Below, one piece after another: positions 28,677 through 36,464 of a stretch of 36,464 nucleotides of DNA; the stretch's first letter is position 1; every line of letters begins with the position of its first letter. This stretch comes from Chloroflexota bacterium (lineage in GTDB: Bacteria; Chloroflexota; Anaerolineae; CG2-30-64-16), in contig VGOD01000029.1 of the NCBI GenBank assembly GCA_016876015.1, positions 1 through 36,464 on the forward strand, written 5' to 3'. The notes below the pieces were generated by a model. The model saw nothing but the letters and a program-made list of their open reading frames with translations, had not been told where the DNA came from and searched no databases. A program made the position numbers and the translations under genes.

Positions 28677-30685
28677 GCGAGAGGATGCCCGACCACAACT
28701 TCTTCGCCAACCTCATCTGGCAGATTGCCGATCTGCTGCGCGGGCCGTACCGGCCGCCGCAGTATGAGCGGGTGATGCTGCCCATGACGGTGCTGCGCCG
28801 CTTCGACTGCGTGCTGGCGCCGACGAAAGCCGCGGTGTTGGCCGAACATGCCCGGCGCACAGGCGGAAAGCTGAACGAGGACGCGTTGGATCTGCTGCTG
28901 AACCGCACCGCGGGTCAACGCTTCCACAATCACTCACCGCTGGATTTCGAGAAGCTCAAGGGCGACCCCGATCACATTGACAGGCACCTGGTCAGCTATA
29001 TCAAAGGTTTCTCTGCAAATGTGCGCACCATCTTCGATTTCTTCGAGTTCGAGACCGAGATCGAGAAGCTGCGCGAGGCAAATATCCTCTATCTGGTCGT
29101 GTCCAAGTTCGCGGATGTTGACCTGCACCCCGACCGCGTGCCCAACGAGCAGATGGGGCTGATCTTCGAGAACCTGATCCGCCGCTTCAACGAGCTGGCG
29201 AACGAGACGGCCGGCGACCACTTCACCCCGCGCGAGGTGATCCGGCTGATGGTGGGCCTCCTGTTCATCCACGACGATGCGCTGCTGGCGACGCCGGGCA
29301 CGGTGCGCAAGCTGCTCGACCCGGCGTGCGGCACCGGCGGGATGCTGGCCGAGGCGCAGAACTACCTGCGCGAGCACCACGCGGCGGCCCGGCTCTACGT
29401 CTACGGCCAGGACTACAACAAGCGCGCGTTCGCCACCGCGGCCTCGGATATGCTGATGAAGGCGGTGGATCACAACGGCGGCGGCGACAACGTGCGGTTC
29501 GGTGACAGCTTCACCGACGACCGGTTCGCCGGAGAGACGTTCGACTACCTGCTGGCGAACCCGCCGTTCGGTGTGGACTGGAAGAAGCAGCAGCGGGAGA
29601 TCGAGCGCGAGCACGACAAGCTGGGCTACGCCGGCCGCTTCGGCGCGGGGCTGCCGCGCGTCAACGACGGCGCGCTGCTCTTCCTGCAGCACATGATCAG
29701 CAAGTTCGAGCCGGTGCTGCCCGACCAACAGAAGCACGGCTCGCGGCTGGCGATCGTCTTCTCCGGGTCGCCACTCTTCACCGGCGGCGCAGGGTCGGGC
29801 GAGAGCGATATCCGCAAGTGGATCATCAAGAACGACTGGCTGGAGGCGATCATCGCGCTGCCGGAGCAGATGTTCTACAACACCGGCATCGGCACCTACA
29901 TCTGGATCGTAACCAACCGCAAGGAGCGGCGGCGCCGGGGCAAGATGCAACTGCTCGATGCGCGCGACTGCTGGCAGCCGGGCGGCAGCGAGGAGAGCAA
30001 ACGCAGCCTGGGCGACAAACGCCGCCACCTGGGGGGCGAAGACATCGCCCGGATCGTGCAGCTTTATGGCCGCTTCGAGGAGAGCGAGGCCTCCAAGATC
30101 TTCGCCAACGCCGGCTTCGGCTACACCCGCATCACCGTGGAGCGGCCGCTGCGCCTGCGTTACCAGATGACGACCGCGGACAAGGTGCGCTTCCTGGACG
30201 CCTGCCCGCACCTGCTCGACGACGTGCAAGCCGTGGATGCGGCAATCGGCCGCGAGCCATTGGCTGACTGGGACTCGGCCTGGGCCACGATCGAGCTCGT
30301 GTTGCGGGGCCGCGGCTCACGCTGGAAAGCGGCGGAGCAGAAGCTCTTCCGCAACGTCTTCACCGTGAAGGACCCCGCCGCCGCGCCCGTCTCGATCCGC
30401 AATCCGCAATCCACAATCGCAAATCCGTTCGAGCCTGACCCCGACCTGCGCGACTTCGAGAACGTCCCGCTGACCGAAGACGTGGACGCCTACTTCGCCA
30501 GCGAGGTGCTGCCCCACGTGCCGGACGCCTGGCTGGATCGCAGCAAGGACAAGGTCGGCTACGAGATCAACTTCAACCGCCACTTCTACAAATATACCGC
30601 GCCGCGGCCGCTGGCCGAGATTGACGCCGACCTGAAGCGGGCCGAGGAGGAGATCCTGCGGCTGCTGCGGGAGGTGACCGAATGA
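28673..30685 (+). CDS. hsdM: Type I restriction-modification DNA adenine methyltransferase subunit HsdM
   Basis: 670 residues from the ATG at 28673; the ATG at 28685 is an alternative that would lose four residues. FFANLIWQIADLLRGPYRPPQYERVMLPMTVLRR (in parts) is the helical HsdM N-terminal domain. FTPREV (184-189), LDPACGTGGMLAEA (motif I, 215-228) and NPPFG (296-300, catalytic NPPF for adenine-N6) follow. Downstream, FYNTGIGTYIWIVTNRK is the usual late segment. HsdM methylates adenine in the sequence defined by HsdS and needs it for binding. About residues 575-585 are coded by a five-unit heptamer array (30394-30427), between the helical domain and the C-terminus. It overlaps its neighbours on both sides by ATGA. 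Confidence 0.95.
   Translation: MSERMPDHNFFANLIWQIADLLRGPYRPPQYERVMLPMTVLRRFDCVLAPTKAAVLAEHARRTGGKLNEDALDLLLNRTAGQRFHNHSPLDFEKLKGDPDHIDRHLVSYIKGFSANVRTIFDFFEFETEIEKLREANILYLVVSKFADVDLHPDRVPNEQMGLIFENLIRRFNELANETAGDHFTPREVIRLMVGLLFIHDDALLATPGTVRKLLDPACGTGGMLAEAQNYLREHHAAARLYVYGQDYNKRAFATAASDMLMKAVDHNGGGDNVRFGDSFTDDRFAGETFDYLLANPPFGVDWKKQQREIEREHDKLGYAGRFGAGLPRVNDGALLFLQHMISKFEPVLPDQQKHGSRLAIVFSGSPLFTGGAGSGESDIRKWIIKNDWLEAIIALPEQMFYNTGIGTYIWIVTNRKERRRRGKMQLLDARDCWQPGGSEESKRSLGDKRRHLGGEDIARIVQLYGRFEESEASKIFANAGFGYTRITVERPLRLRYQMTTADKVRFLDACPHLLDDVQAVDAAIGREPLADWDSAWATIELVLRGRGSRWKAAEQKLFRNVFTVKDPAAAPVSIRNPQSTIANPFEPDPDLRDFENVPLTEDVDAYFASEVLPHVPDAWLDRSKDKVGYEINFNRHFYKYTAPRPLAEIDADLKRAEEEILRLLREVTE
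30394..30427. repeat. Heptamer array, five units of AATCCGC, inside hsdM
   Basis: Units GATCCGC, AATCCGC, AATCCAC, AATCGC (6 bases), AAATCCG. Read in frame as IRNPQSTIANP, a linker-like segment. Confidence 0.75.
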
Positions 30686-31503
30686 GCAATCAAACCAATG
30701 GTCTGAATACCGCTCATTTTTTCGTGGACGAGGCCGGAGACCTGAACCTGTTCGACCGCAAGGGGCGCGTGTTGTTGGGGCAAGAGGGCGTGTCTGACAC
30801 CTTCATGGTTGGCGTGGCACACGTTGCAAATGTGGAGGTGGCAAGCGCCAAGCTGGAAAATCTGCGGGCCGAATTGTTGGCCGACCCTTATTTCTCCGGC
30901 GTTCCTTCGATGCAACCGGAAAACCGAAAGACGGCGATTGCGTTTCATGCCAAAAACGACCTTCCCGAGGTGAGACGTGAGGTGTTCAAATTGCTGCCCA
31001 CGTTGGGCGTAGAAGTCCAGGTAGCGATCCGGCGCAAGATCGTCCTGGTGAGTGAGGCGCAGTTGCTGTTCAAGTATGGCAGAAAGCTACATGCGGATGA
31101 TGTTTACGATGACATGGTCAAGCGCCTGTTTCGGAACTTGCTCCATCGTGCCGACATCAACGAGATCTATTTCGCGCGCCGTGGCAAATCGGATCGCGCC
31201 GAAGCCCTGAACGCTGCCATCAGCCGGGCAAAGATGAACTTTAACCGCAAATGGAATCGGGAAGCAGATAAGCCAACGCGTATCCTGTCGGCTTTTCCTT
31301 CCGAGAGGGCGGGGCTACAGATCGTAGACTACTATCTCTGGGCGCTGCAACGCTTGTACGAGATGGGCGAGGAACGTTTCTTTCGTCTGGTTGCCGGGGA
31401 CTATCGGCTGATCATGGATCTTGATGACACGCGGCGGAAGCCCTATGGCGAGTGGTACAGCGATCGAAATCCGTTGGCGCTAGAAAAAATCCATGCCCTC
31501 TGA
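30682..31503 (+). CDS. DUF3800-domain protein inside the type I RM operon
   Basis: 273 residues; the ATG at 30682 overlaps the hsdM TGA (ATGA), so translation is coupled. TAHFFVDEAGDLNLF near the N-terminus is the DExGD start of DUF3800, with the conserved first Asp. Later, RKTAIAFHAKNDLPEVR, INEIYFARRGKSDRAEALNAAI and SAFPSERAGLQIVDYYLWALQRLYEMGEERFF match the conserved middle and end (the GLQxaDyxxwAxqR pattern). DUF3800 is thought to have an RNase H-like fold; its role is not established, but it is common in mobile and defence loci. The base composition looks lower in GC than hsdM, which suggests separate acquisition. A 192-nt gap follows before hsdS, with no clear gene in it. Confidence 0.88.
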   Translation: MSNQTNGLNTAHFFVDEAGDLNLFDRKGRVLLGQEGVSDTFMVGVAHVANVEVASAKLENLRAELLADPYFSGVPSMQPENRKTAIAFHAKNDLPEVRREVFKLLPTLGVEVQVAIRRKIVLVSEAQLLFKYGRKLHADDVYDDMVKRLFRNLLHRADINEIYFARRGKSDRAEALNAAISRAKMNFNRKWNREADKPTRILSAFPSERAGLQIVDYYLWALQRLYEMGEERFFRLVAGDYRLIMDLDDTRRKPYGEWYSDRNPLALEKIHAL

Positions 31504-31695
31504 CGAGCTAGGGTCGAGGAACCCAGTCCTCTCACACACGGCATGGCGCCGACGTTCGCTCGCAGCAGGGCATCTTTTCAGAGTATAAACGATAAGATGG
31601 CACAAGTCAAGACCGAATGTTGGCAGCAAACAGCACCAGATTTTGCAGAACCGCGCGCCGGTCGACGCGTGGAGGCCTCCGCAGGAGGTGGCGGC

Positions 31696-32904
31696 GTGAA
31701 CTGGGAACGCGCCAAGTTGAAGTACGTCACGCGTTTCGCCTACGGTGATGCCTTTTGGGCGGATGAAATACAGGATGGGCCGATTCAGGTTTTCGGCTCA
31801 AATGGGCCCTACGCGTCCATTTCCCACGCCAATACTCGGGGACCTGCGATCATCGTTGGCCGGAAAGGTTCATACGGTAAGGTCAATTGGAGCGCCGGAC
31901 CATGCTTCGCGTCTGATACGACCTTCTTCATAGATTCTTCGACCACCCAACACCATCTTCGGTGGGTTTTTTGGCTGCTGCAGACGCTTCGACTCGATGA
32001 AGGATCAAACGAGACAGCGATTCCAGGACTTAATCGCGATGCTGCGTATGCAATGGAGGTGGCTGTCCCCCCGCAACAACATCAACGCGCTATCGCCGAC
32101 TACCTTGACCGCGAGACCGCGCAGATCGACGCGCTGGTGGCGGCCAAGGACCGGCTGCTGGTGCTGCTGGCGGAGAAGCGCCGCGCGCTGATCACAGCCG
32201 CGGTGACGCGCGGCCTCGACCCGAGTGCGCGGCTGCGCGATTCGGGGGTGGTATGGTTGGGGCAGGTGCCGGCGCATTGGAAGATCGCTGGCTTTACAAA
32301 GTATCTCCGTTCATTAGTTGATTACCGCGGAAGGACACCCGAAAAAGTATCGTCCGGCGTCTTTTTGGTCACCGCAAGGAATATCAAAGATGGGTATATT
32401 GACTATGAGGCATCCCAGGAATTTGTCGACGCAGATGCCTACGATGAGGTAATGCAACGTGGAAAGCCAGAGATTGGCGACCTGCTTTTAACCACGGAAG
32501 CGCCACTGGGCCAAGCGGCGCTTGTAGATCGCGAAGACATAGCGCTTGCCCAACGAGTCATCAAGTTGGACTACGATCCTGAAGTATTGCTGAACGAGTT
32601 TGCCCTCGCATGGATTCGGTCGGCTCCATTTCAGTGGCAACTCAACTCTTTCGCCACGGGTTCTACCGCGCTTGGCATCAAGGGCGAACGTTTGCACATG
32701 CTTCACAACTTACTTCCACCTGTGGACGAACAGCGCGCCATCGTCGCCCACATCGCGGCGGAGACGGCCAGGCTGGATGCGTTGGCCGCGGCCGCGGCGC
32801 GCAGCATCGCGCTGCTCAAGGAGCGTCGCGCCGCGCTCATCGCCGCAGCGGTGACGGGACAAATCGAGATTCAAGTTGACGTGGACACAAAAGCCACGAA
32901 CTGA
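31696..32904 (+). CDS. hsdS: Type I restriction-modification specificity subunit HsdS
   Basis: 402 residues from the GTG at 31696, which has AGGAGG seven bases upstream (31683-31688) and gives the usual start (V/M)[14 protein letters not shown] longer frame from 31543 adds 51 residues with no family character. Two target-recognition domains are present: the first (about 1-125) with [10 protein letters not shown] and [11 protein letters not shown], the second (about 185-330). Each is followed by a conserved helix that forms the spacer coiled coil: [19 protein letters not shown] and [19 protein letters not shown]. HsdS sets the bipartite DNA target of the HsdM/HsdR complex. The spacers are GC-rich while the recognition domains, particularly the second, are richer in AT, as often seen when these domains are exchanged. 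Confidence 0.94.
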   Translation: MNWERAKLKYVTRFAYGDAFWADEIQDGPIQVFGSNGPYASISHANTRGPAIIVGRKGSYGKVNWSAGPCFASDTTFFIDSSTTQHHLRWVFWLLQTLRLDEGSNETAIPGLNRDAAYAMEVAVPPQQHQRAIADYLDRETAQIDALVAAKDRLLVLLAEKRRALITAAVTRGLDPSARLRDSGVVWLGQVPAHWKIAGFTKYLRSLVDYRGRTPEKVSSGVFLVTARNIKDGYIDYEASQEFVDADAYDEVMQRGKPEIGDLLLTTEAPLGQAALVDREDIALAQRVIKLDYDPEVLLNEFALAWIRSAPFQWQLNSFATGSTALGIKGERLHMLHNLLPPVDEQRAIVAHIAAETARLDALAAAAARSIALLKERRAALIAAAVTGQIEIQVDVDTKATN

Positions 32905-32945
32905 GCATGCGGCGTCCACAATGGCCGCCAAGGAAAGACTCACCC

Positions 32946-34742
32946 ATGCCAACACAACGTTATGCGGTAACACAGCCACCTATCGAAACGCTCTTTACCT
33001 GGATCAAGTCCGGCGATATTGCCATCCCCGAAATTCAGCGCCCCTTCGTATGGAGCGCGGTCCAGGTCCGCAAGTTTCTCGACTCCCTGTATCAGGGTTT
33101 CCCGGTCGGCTATCTCATCGCCTGGCGCAACCCCGACGTGAAGCTCAAGGACGGCACACCCTCTGCCGGCAAGCGCATCCTGATTGACGGCCAACAGCGA
33201 GTGACCGCGCTCATGGCTGCACTACTTGGGCAGCAGGTCATTGACAAAGACTATGAGCAGACACGCATTCGGATCGCATTTCATCCGGTGAATCACCAGT
33301 TCGAAGTATCGAATCCAGCAATCGTCAAAGATGCCGCGTGGATCCCGGACATCTCGACGGTGTTCGATGCGAATTGTAGCTTGTTCGAGCTGGTCACCAG
33401 CTACTGCCTGCGCAATCCCAACATCACGCAAGACAGCATTTTCAGAAGCCTGGAACGACTGCGCGGCATTACGAGCAATCAGATCGGCCTGATCGAGCTT
33501 AACTCGGACCTGGATATCGAGACGGTGACCGAAATCTTCATCCGTGTCAACTCGGAAGGCGTGTCGTTGAGCCAGGCAGACTTCGCTATGTCCAAGATCG
33601 CCGTCAACGAGACGCATGAGGGCCACGTTTTGCGCAAAGCTATTGACTACTTCTGCCATCTTGCGGTCGTTCCAGACTTCCACAAGGCGATTCAGGGCCA
33701 CGATCCGGCTTTCGCAAAGACCGATTTCTTCGCCCAGATGTCGTGGCTCAAGAAGGAGAACGACGATCTGTACGATCCTTCCTACACCGTTATGCTTCGC
33801 GTCGCTTTTACCTCGGAGTTCAGGCGCGGCAAACTCGAGGATCTGGTCGCACTGCTTTCAGGCCGCAATTTCGAGACGCGTCAATTCGAAGAGGCGATCG
33901 TTGAGGACACCTTTACACGCCTGAAATCGAGTGTCCTCCGCTTTATGAACGAGACGCACTTCAAGCGTCTTATCATGATTGTCCGTTCGGCGGGTTTCGT
34001 TGATCCTTCAATGATCGGATCGCAGAACGCGCTCAACTTCGCCTATATCCTGTATCTCACGCTCCGCGAGTTGAAGCGGCCGGATAGCGAAATAGAGCGC
34101 TACGTGCGTCGCTGGTTCGTCATGTCGGTGCTGACCGGGCGCTACTCAGGCTCACCTGAGTCGAAGTTCGACGAGGACATCCGACAGATTCACACGCTTG
34201 GAATCACCGGCTATGCGGACACGGTCATTCGCGGTGAACTCTCCGACGCGTTTTGGGATGTCACTCTGCCGCAGGCCATGGATACGTCTGTTGCATCCAG
34301 TCCCTACTTCCGGGTGTTCCAGGCTGCGCAGGTCAAGGCAAACGACACCGGCTTTCTATCACGCGATATCACTGTGCGGGAACTGATCGAAGTGAAGTCC
34401 GATGTGCATCATCTCTTTCCGCGAGATTACCTTAAGAAGCGCGGAGTCCCGCGCGCGCAATACAACCAAATCGCAAACTATGTTGTTGCACAGACGGAGA
34501 TTAACATCGGAATTGGTAATCGAGAACCGGCCGAATACTTCGCACAACTACAGGAGCAGTGCTCAGGCGGCAAAAAGCGCTACGGAAACCTCACGGACAC
34601 GGCCAAGCTGGCTGAAAACCTGCGGCAAAACTGCATTCCGGCCGGAATGGAAACCATGACGGTATCCAACTACCCCGCGTTTCTGGCGGAACGTCGGAAC
34701 CTGATGGCACGCAAGATCAAAGGGTACTTCGAAGCGCTTTGA
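32946..34742 (+). CDS. DUF262/DUF1524 (GmrSD-like) putative nuclease
   Basis: 598 residues from the ATG at 32946 (AGGAAAG nine bases upstream); an ATG at 32907 would add 13 residues. The DUF262 domain is clear: [33 protein letters not shown] and [16 protein letters not shown] (DGQQR at 81-85), the ParB/sulfiredoxin-like nucleotide-binding core. The C-terminal DUF1524 domain has [17 protein letters not shown] (HH at 488-489), the His-Me/HNH-type nuclease motif, followed by [19 protein letters not shown]. Such GmrSD-like proteins are type IV restriction enzymes that cut modified phage DNA using NTPs. Position directly after hsdS suggests defence against phages with altered bases next to the type I system. 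Confidence 0.9.
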   Translation: MPTQRYAVTQPPIETLFTWIKSGDIAIPEIQRPFVWSAVQVRKFLDSLYQGFPVGYLIAWRNPDVKLKDGTPSAGKRILIDGQQRVTALMAALLGQQVIDKDYEQTRIRIAFHPVNHQFEVSNPAIVKDAAWIPDISTVFDANCSLFELVTSYCLRNPNITQDSIFRSLERLRGITSNQIGLIELNSDLDIETVTEIFIRVNSEGVSLSQADFAMSKIAVNETHEGHVLRKAIDYFCHLAVVPDFHKAIQGHDPAFAKTDFFAQMSWLKKENDDLYDPSYTVMLRVAFTSEFRRGKLEDLVALLSGRNFETRQFEEAIVEDTFTRLKSSVLRFMNETHFKRLIMIVRSAGFVDPSMIGSQNALNFAYILYLTLRELKRPDSEIERYVRRWFVMSVLTGRYSGSPESKFDEDIRQIHTLGITGYADTVIRGELSDAFWDVTLPQAMDTSVASSPYFRVFQAAQVKANDTGFLSRDITVRELIEVKSDVHHLFPRDYLKKRGVPRAQYNQIANYVVAQTEINIGIGNREPAEYFAQLQEQCSGGKKRYGNLTDTAKLAENLRQNCIPAGMETMTVSNYPAFLAERRNLMARKIKGYFEAL

Positions 34743-34798
34743 TACAGACTGGAGGCGCAGTCTTTTGCGTCCGGCACCTTTTTGAAGGAAGCTCAGCC

Positions 34799-35272
34799 AT
34801 GAACAAGTCAGACGCGTCAGACAGGTCGGAAAGGTCAGACGATTTGATTCCCAAGCACGGTGGCTACCGTAGATTGCGCAGCTTCCAGACCGCCCAGTTG
34901 GTCTACGATGGCACGGTAATCTTCTGTGACCGCTTCATTGACAAACATTCACGCACTCACGACCAAATGATCCAGGCTGCGCGCAGCGGCGTGCAAAACA
35001 TCGCTGAAGGCAGCATGGCATCAGGGACATCCAAGAAGACCGAACTAAAGCTCACCAACGTAGCTCGTGCCAGCCTTGAAGAACTCCTCCTTGACTATGA
35101 GGATTTCCTTCGTCAGCGTGGCCTGCCTCTATGGGCAAAAGACTCACCGCAAGCCCTCTCCGTTCGGCGGCGTTACCAATCCGTGGCTTCTGATCAACCA
35201 GCCTTGCTGGACCCTTATTCGCTGCGAACTGCTATACTGGTCGGACATCAAATGAGTGCATTAGGCATTTAA
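34799..35272 (+). CDS. Four-helix-bundle suffix-domain protein, C-terminus replaced by IS630
   Basis: 157 residues from the ATG at 34799, with GAAGGAA upstream. LIPKHGGYRRLRSFQTAQLVYD, HDQMIQAARSGVQNIAEGS, TSKKTELKLTNVARASLEEL and LLLDYEDFLRQRGL (in parts) match the four-helix-bundle family related to the 23S rRNA intervening-sequence protein (TIGR04258 type as I recall it). The frame crosses into the left terminal repeat of the IS630 element at 35233; the last 13 residues (AILVGHQMSALGI) and the stop come from the element. The gene is therefore truncated. In the family the function is unknown, but members occur in variable and defence loci. It follows the DUF262 gene by 56 nt. Confidence 0.82.
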   Translation: MNKSDASDRSERSDDLIPKHGGYRRLRSFQTAQLVYDGTVIFCDRFIDKHSRTHDQMIQAARSGVQNIAEGSMASGTSKKTELKLTNVARASLEELLLDYEDFLRQRGLPLWAKDSPQALSVRRRYQSVASDQPALLDPYSLRTAILVGHQMSALGI

Positions 35273-35291
35273 CACTCTGCCCCCGCGTGGC

Positions 35292-35342
35292 TTGGGCGAG
35301 TACTGGTCGCGCTCGGTATAATCGCGCCCTATCGAGTATAAT
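35292..35342 (+). promoter_or_regulatory. Possible transposase promoter
   Basis: Two perfect TATAAT boxes (35317-35322 and 35337-35342) between the left repeat and the transposase ATG. The first has TTGGGC (35292-35297) at a long 19-bp spacing. No -35 box fits the second. Confidence 0.4.
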
Positions 35343-35366
35343 GGTGTAAACGATCGGAGGGCTTCT

Positions 35367-36434
35367 ATGAGTTGCGCCACCATCACCATCAGTCTGGATG
35401 ACCAAGAACGCCAGGCGCTCGAAGCGCAGATTCGCACCACCCAGGAACGCAAAATGGCCGATCGCCTGCGCGTGCTGCTGTATCGCGCCAAGGGCTATGC
35501 CATCCAGTGCATCGCGGAGCTCCTGCAAATGAGTCGGAATCACGTGACCGAGCTACTGCGGCGTTACCGCGCGGGTGGGGTAGCCGCCGTGTTGAGGCCG
35601 GACCAGTACAAAGGCTCGCAACCCCACCTGACCGTCGAACAACAACAAGCCCTCAAAATCGAACTGAAGACCCACATCTATGTCACCGCCGCGCAGGTCA
35701 GCGCCTGGGTCAAGGCCCAGTGGCAGGTGCAGTATGACGTGAGTGGGATGAACAAGTTGCTCAAGCGCTTGGGCTTCAGTTACAAAAAGAACCGCCTGGT
35801 ACCGAGCAAGGCCGATCCAGAACTGCAACGCCTGTTTGTGCGCTGGTTTGCGGGCCTCTGCCAACGCTTGGGGCCGGAGGATCGCATCTATTTCGGTGAC
35901 GCCGTCCATTTCAAGCACAACGCCGAGGCCGGTTATGCCTGGAGTCTGAAAGGCGAACCCTATCTGATCCCCGCCAACAGCGGCCGCCAACGCTACAACG
36001 TCTTCGGCGCTTATTGTGTCCAAACCCAGGAGGGCGTCTTCCTGCTCACCGAAGCCAACATTGACCAGGATAAGTTGGTCGAGTTCCTACCGCTGTTGCG
36101 CACCCAGCATCCCGGCCCGGGCAAGCTTTATCTGCTCTTAGATAATGCCCGCTACAACTATACCCAGGCGGTCAGCGCCGAAGCACGCCGCCAAGGCATT
36201 CAACTCGACTATCTACCACCCTATTCACCTAATCTGAATCCGATTGAGCGGCTCTGGAAGTTCGCCCGTAAAGAGTTCTTCAAGGACAAGTATCGCGAGA
36301 CGTTTGCCATTTTCCGGTCGCAACTCGATGACTTTTTCGCCCATCTCGATCAGTACCGCGACCGGTTGCGGTCGCTGATCACCACTAACTTCGAACTGCT
36401 ACCTGAGTGCTGGCAGAGCCTACCCCCAGCATGA
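35367..36434 (+). CDS. IS630-family transposase
   Basis: 355 residues from the ATG at 35367 with GGAGGG five bases upstream. The N-terminal part holds helix-turn-helix DNA-binding units (AIQCIAELLQMSRNHVTELL). The catalytic DDE triad is visible: Asp178 in YFGDAVHF, Asp259 in LLLDNARYN and Glu294 in NPIERLW, with 34 residues between the last two, as in IS630/Tc1-mariner enzymes. YSPNLNPIERLW is the family signature. The frame is intact and single, so the element should be able to move. The stop (36432-36434) just touches the right terminal repeat. Confidence 0.95.
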   Translation: MSCATITISLDDQERQALEAQIRTTQERKMADRLRVLLYRAKGYAIQCIAELLQMSRNHVTELLRRYRAGGVAAVLRPDQYKGSQPHLTVEQQQALKIELKTHIYVTAAQVSAWVKAQWQVQYDVSGMNKLLKRLGFSYKKNRLVPSKADPELQRLFVRWFAGLCQRLGPEDRIYFGDAVHFKHNAEAGYAWSLKGEPYLIPANSGRQRYNVFGAYCVQTQEGVFLLTEANIDQDKLVEFLPLLRTQHPGPGKLYLLLDNARYNYTQAVSAEARRQGIQLDYLPPYSPNLNPIERLWKFARKEFFKDKYRETFAIFRSQLDDFFAHLDQYRDRLRSLITTNFELLPECWQSLPPA

Positions 36435-36464
36435 ATGCACTCAACTGATTTCCGAGCAGTATAC

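Larger units (their letters stand above)
35233..36463 (+). mobile_element. Complete IS630-family insertion sequence
   Basis: Terminal inverted repeats of about 30 bp: left 35233-35262, right 36434-36463, both in the pattern TATACTG-TCGGA-ATCA--TGAGTGCATT with about five mismatches. IS630 elements duplicate TA on insertion; both ends here carry TA (35233-35234 and 36462-36463), which fits. One transposase gene lies inside. The element cuts the four-helix-bundle gene. The window ends one base after the right end. Confidence 0.9.

Noticed and set aside
31543..31695. N-terminal extension of hsdS
   Set aside because: The added residues have no family character; the GTG at 31696 has a strong ribosome site and gives the usual HsdS start.
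1..36464. tRNA, rRNA or riboswitch genes
   Set aside because: The longer gaps (3305-3544, 10448-10650, 20872-21056, 22623-22850, 27791-28149, 31504-31695) were read for them; only promoters, repeats and hairpins were found.

Overview
The window is GC-rich bacterial chromosome, dense with short operons on both strands. The gene mix (YtcJ-like amidohydrolases, penicillin acylase family, YwiC-like and MOSC proteins, GT-C and GT-B glycosyltransferases, exosortase/EpsI, BrnT/BrnA) and the very many short interspersed repeats suggest a Chloroflexota (Anaerolineae-like) genome. This is inference: no rRNA or other marker gene lies here. The last base falls just after an IS630 terminal repeat, as expected where an assembly breaks at a multicopy element.

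Left part (1-6010, minus strand): an envelope/polysaccharide group. A Wzz-like chain-length protein, a TolB-like beta-propeller lipoprotein and a beta-helix surface protein (cut by the window edge) form one operon behind a good promoter and a leader with inverted repeats; a large GT-C membrane glycosyltransferase lies upstream. Next (6136-10447, minus) are a BrnT/BrnA toxin-antitoxin pair with its own promoter and a five-gene operon: M50 protease, HD protein, TyrA-like dehydrogenase, GIY-YIG protein, GT4 glycosyltransferase. An NAD-dependent epimerase is read divergently from that operon.

Middle (11.7-20.8 kb, minus): an M20-type peptidase, a lipase-like hydrolase and a DUF624 membrane protein; then MOSC, YwiC-like, ferredoxin and methyltransferase genes in tight coupling, followed by a penicillin acylase whose reading frame is cut by one in-frame TGA near the C-terminus. 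Two small uncharacterised genes and a metallophosphoesterase remnant follow.

21-28 kb: a second methyltransferase, a probable Tat-exported SagB-like lipoprotein, an exosortase with its EpsI partner behind a near-consensus promoter, and two convergent YtcJ-like amidohydrolases.

Right end (28.1-36.5 kb, plus): a defence island. A YgiT-type zinc-finger protein and a 59-residue unknown precede hsdM, a DUF3800 protein, hsdS, a GmrSD-like DUF262/DUF1524 protein and a four-helix-bundle protein whose C-terminus has been replaced by the end of a complete IS630-family element. No hsdR is present before the window ends.

The most unusual structure is not a gene. At least six loci carry tandem arrays of a 7-bp unit, almost always five units long (about 35 bp), with different but related units at each place (AATACGC, AAATCCA, CACGCCT, AATCCGC). 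One intergenic array has five 21-bp (3 x 7) units. Some arrays are embedded in frame in genes, including a 12-unit array in an amidohydrolase and a 5-unit array in hsdM. Three copies of a separate palindromic hairpin family are also present.
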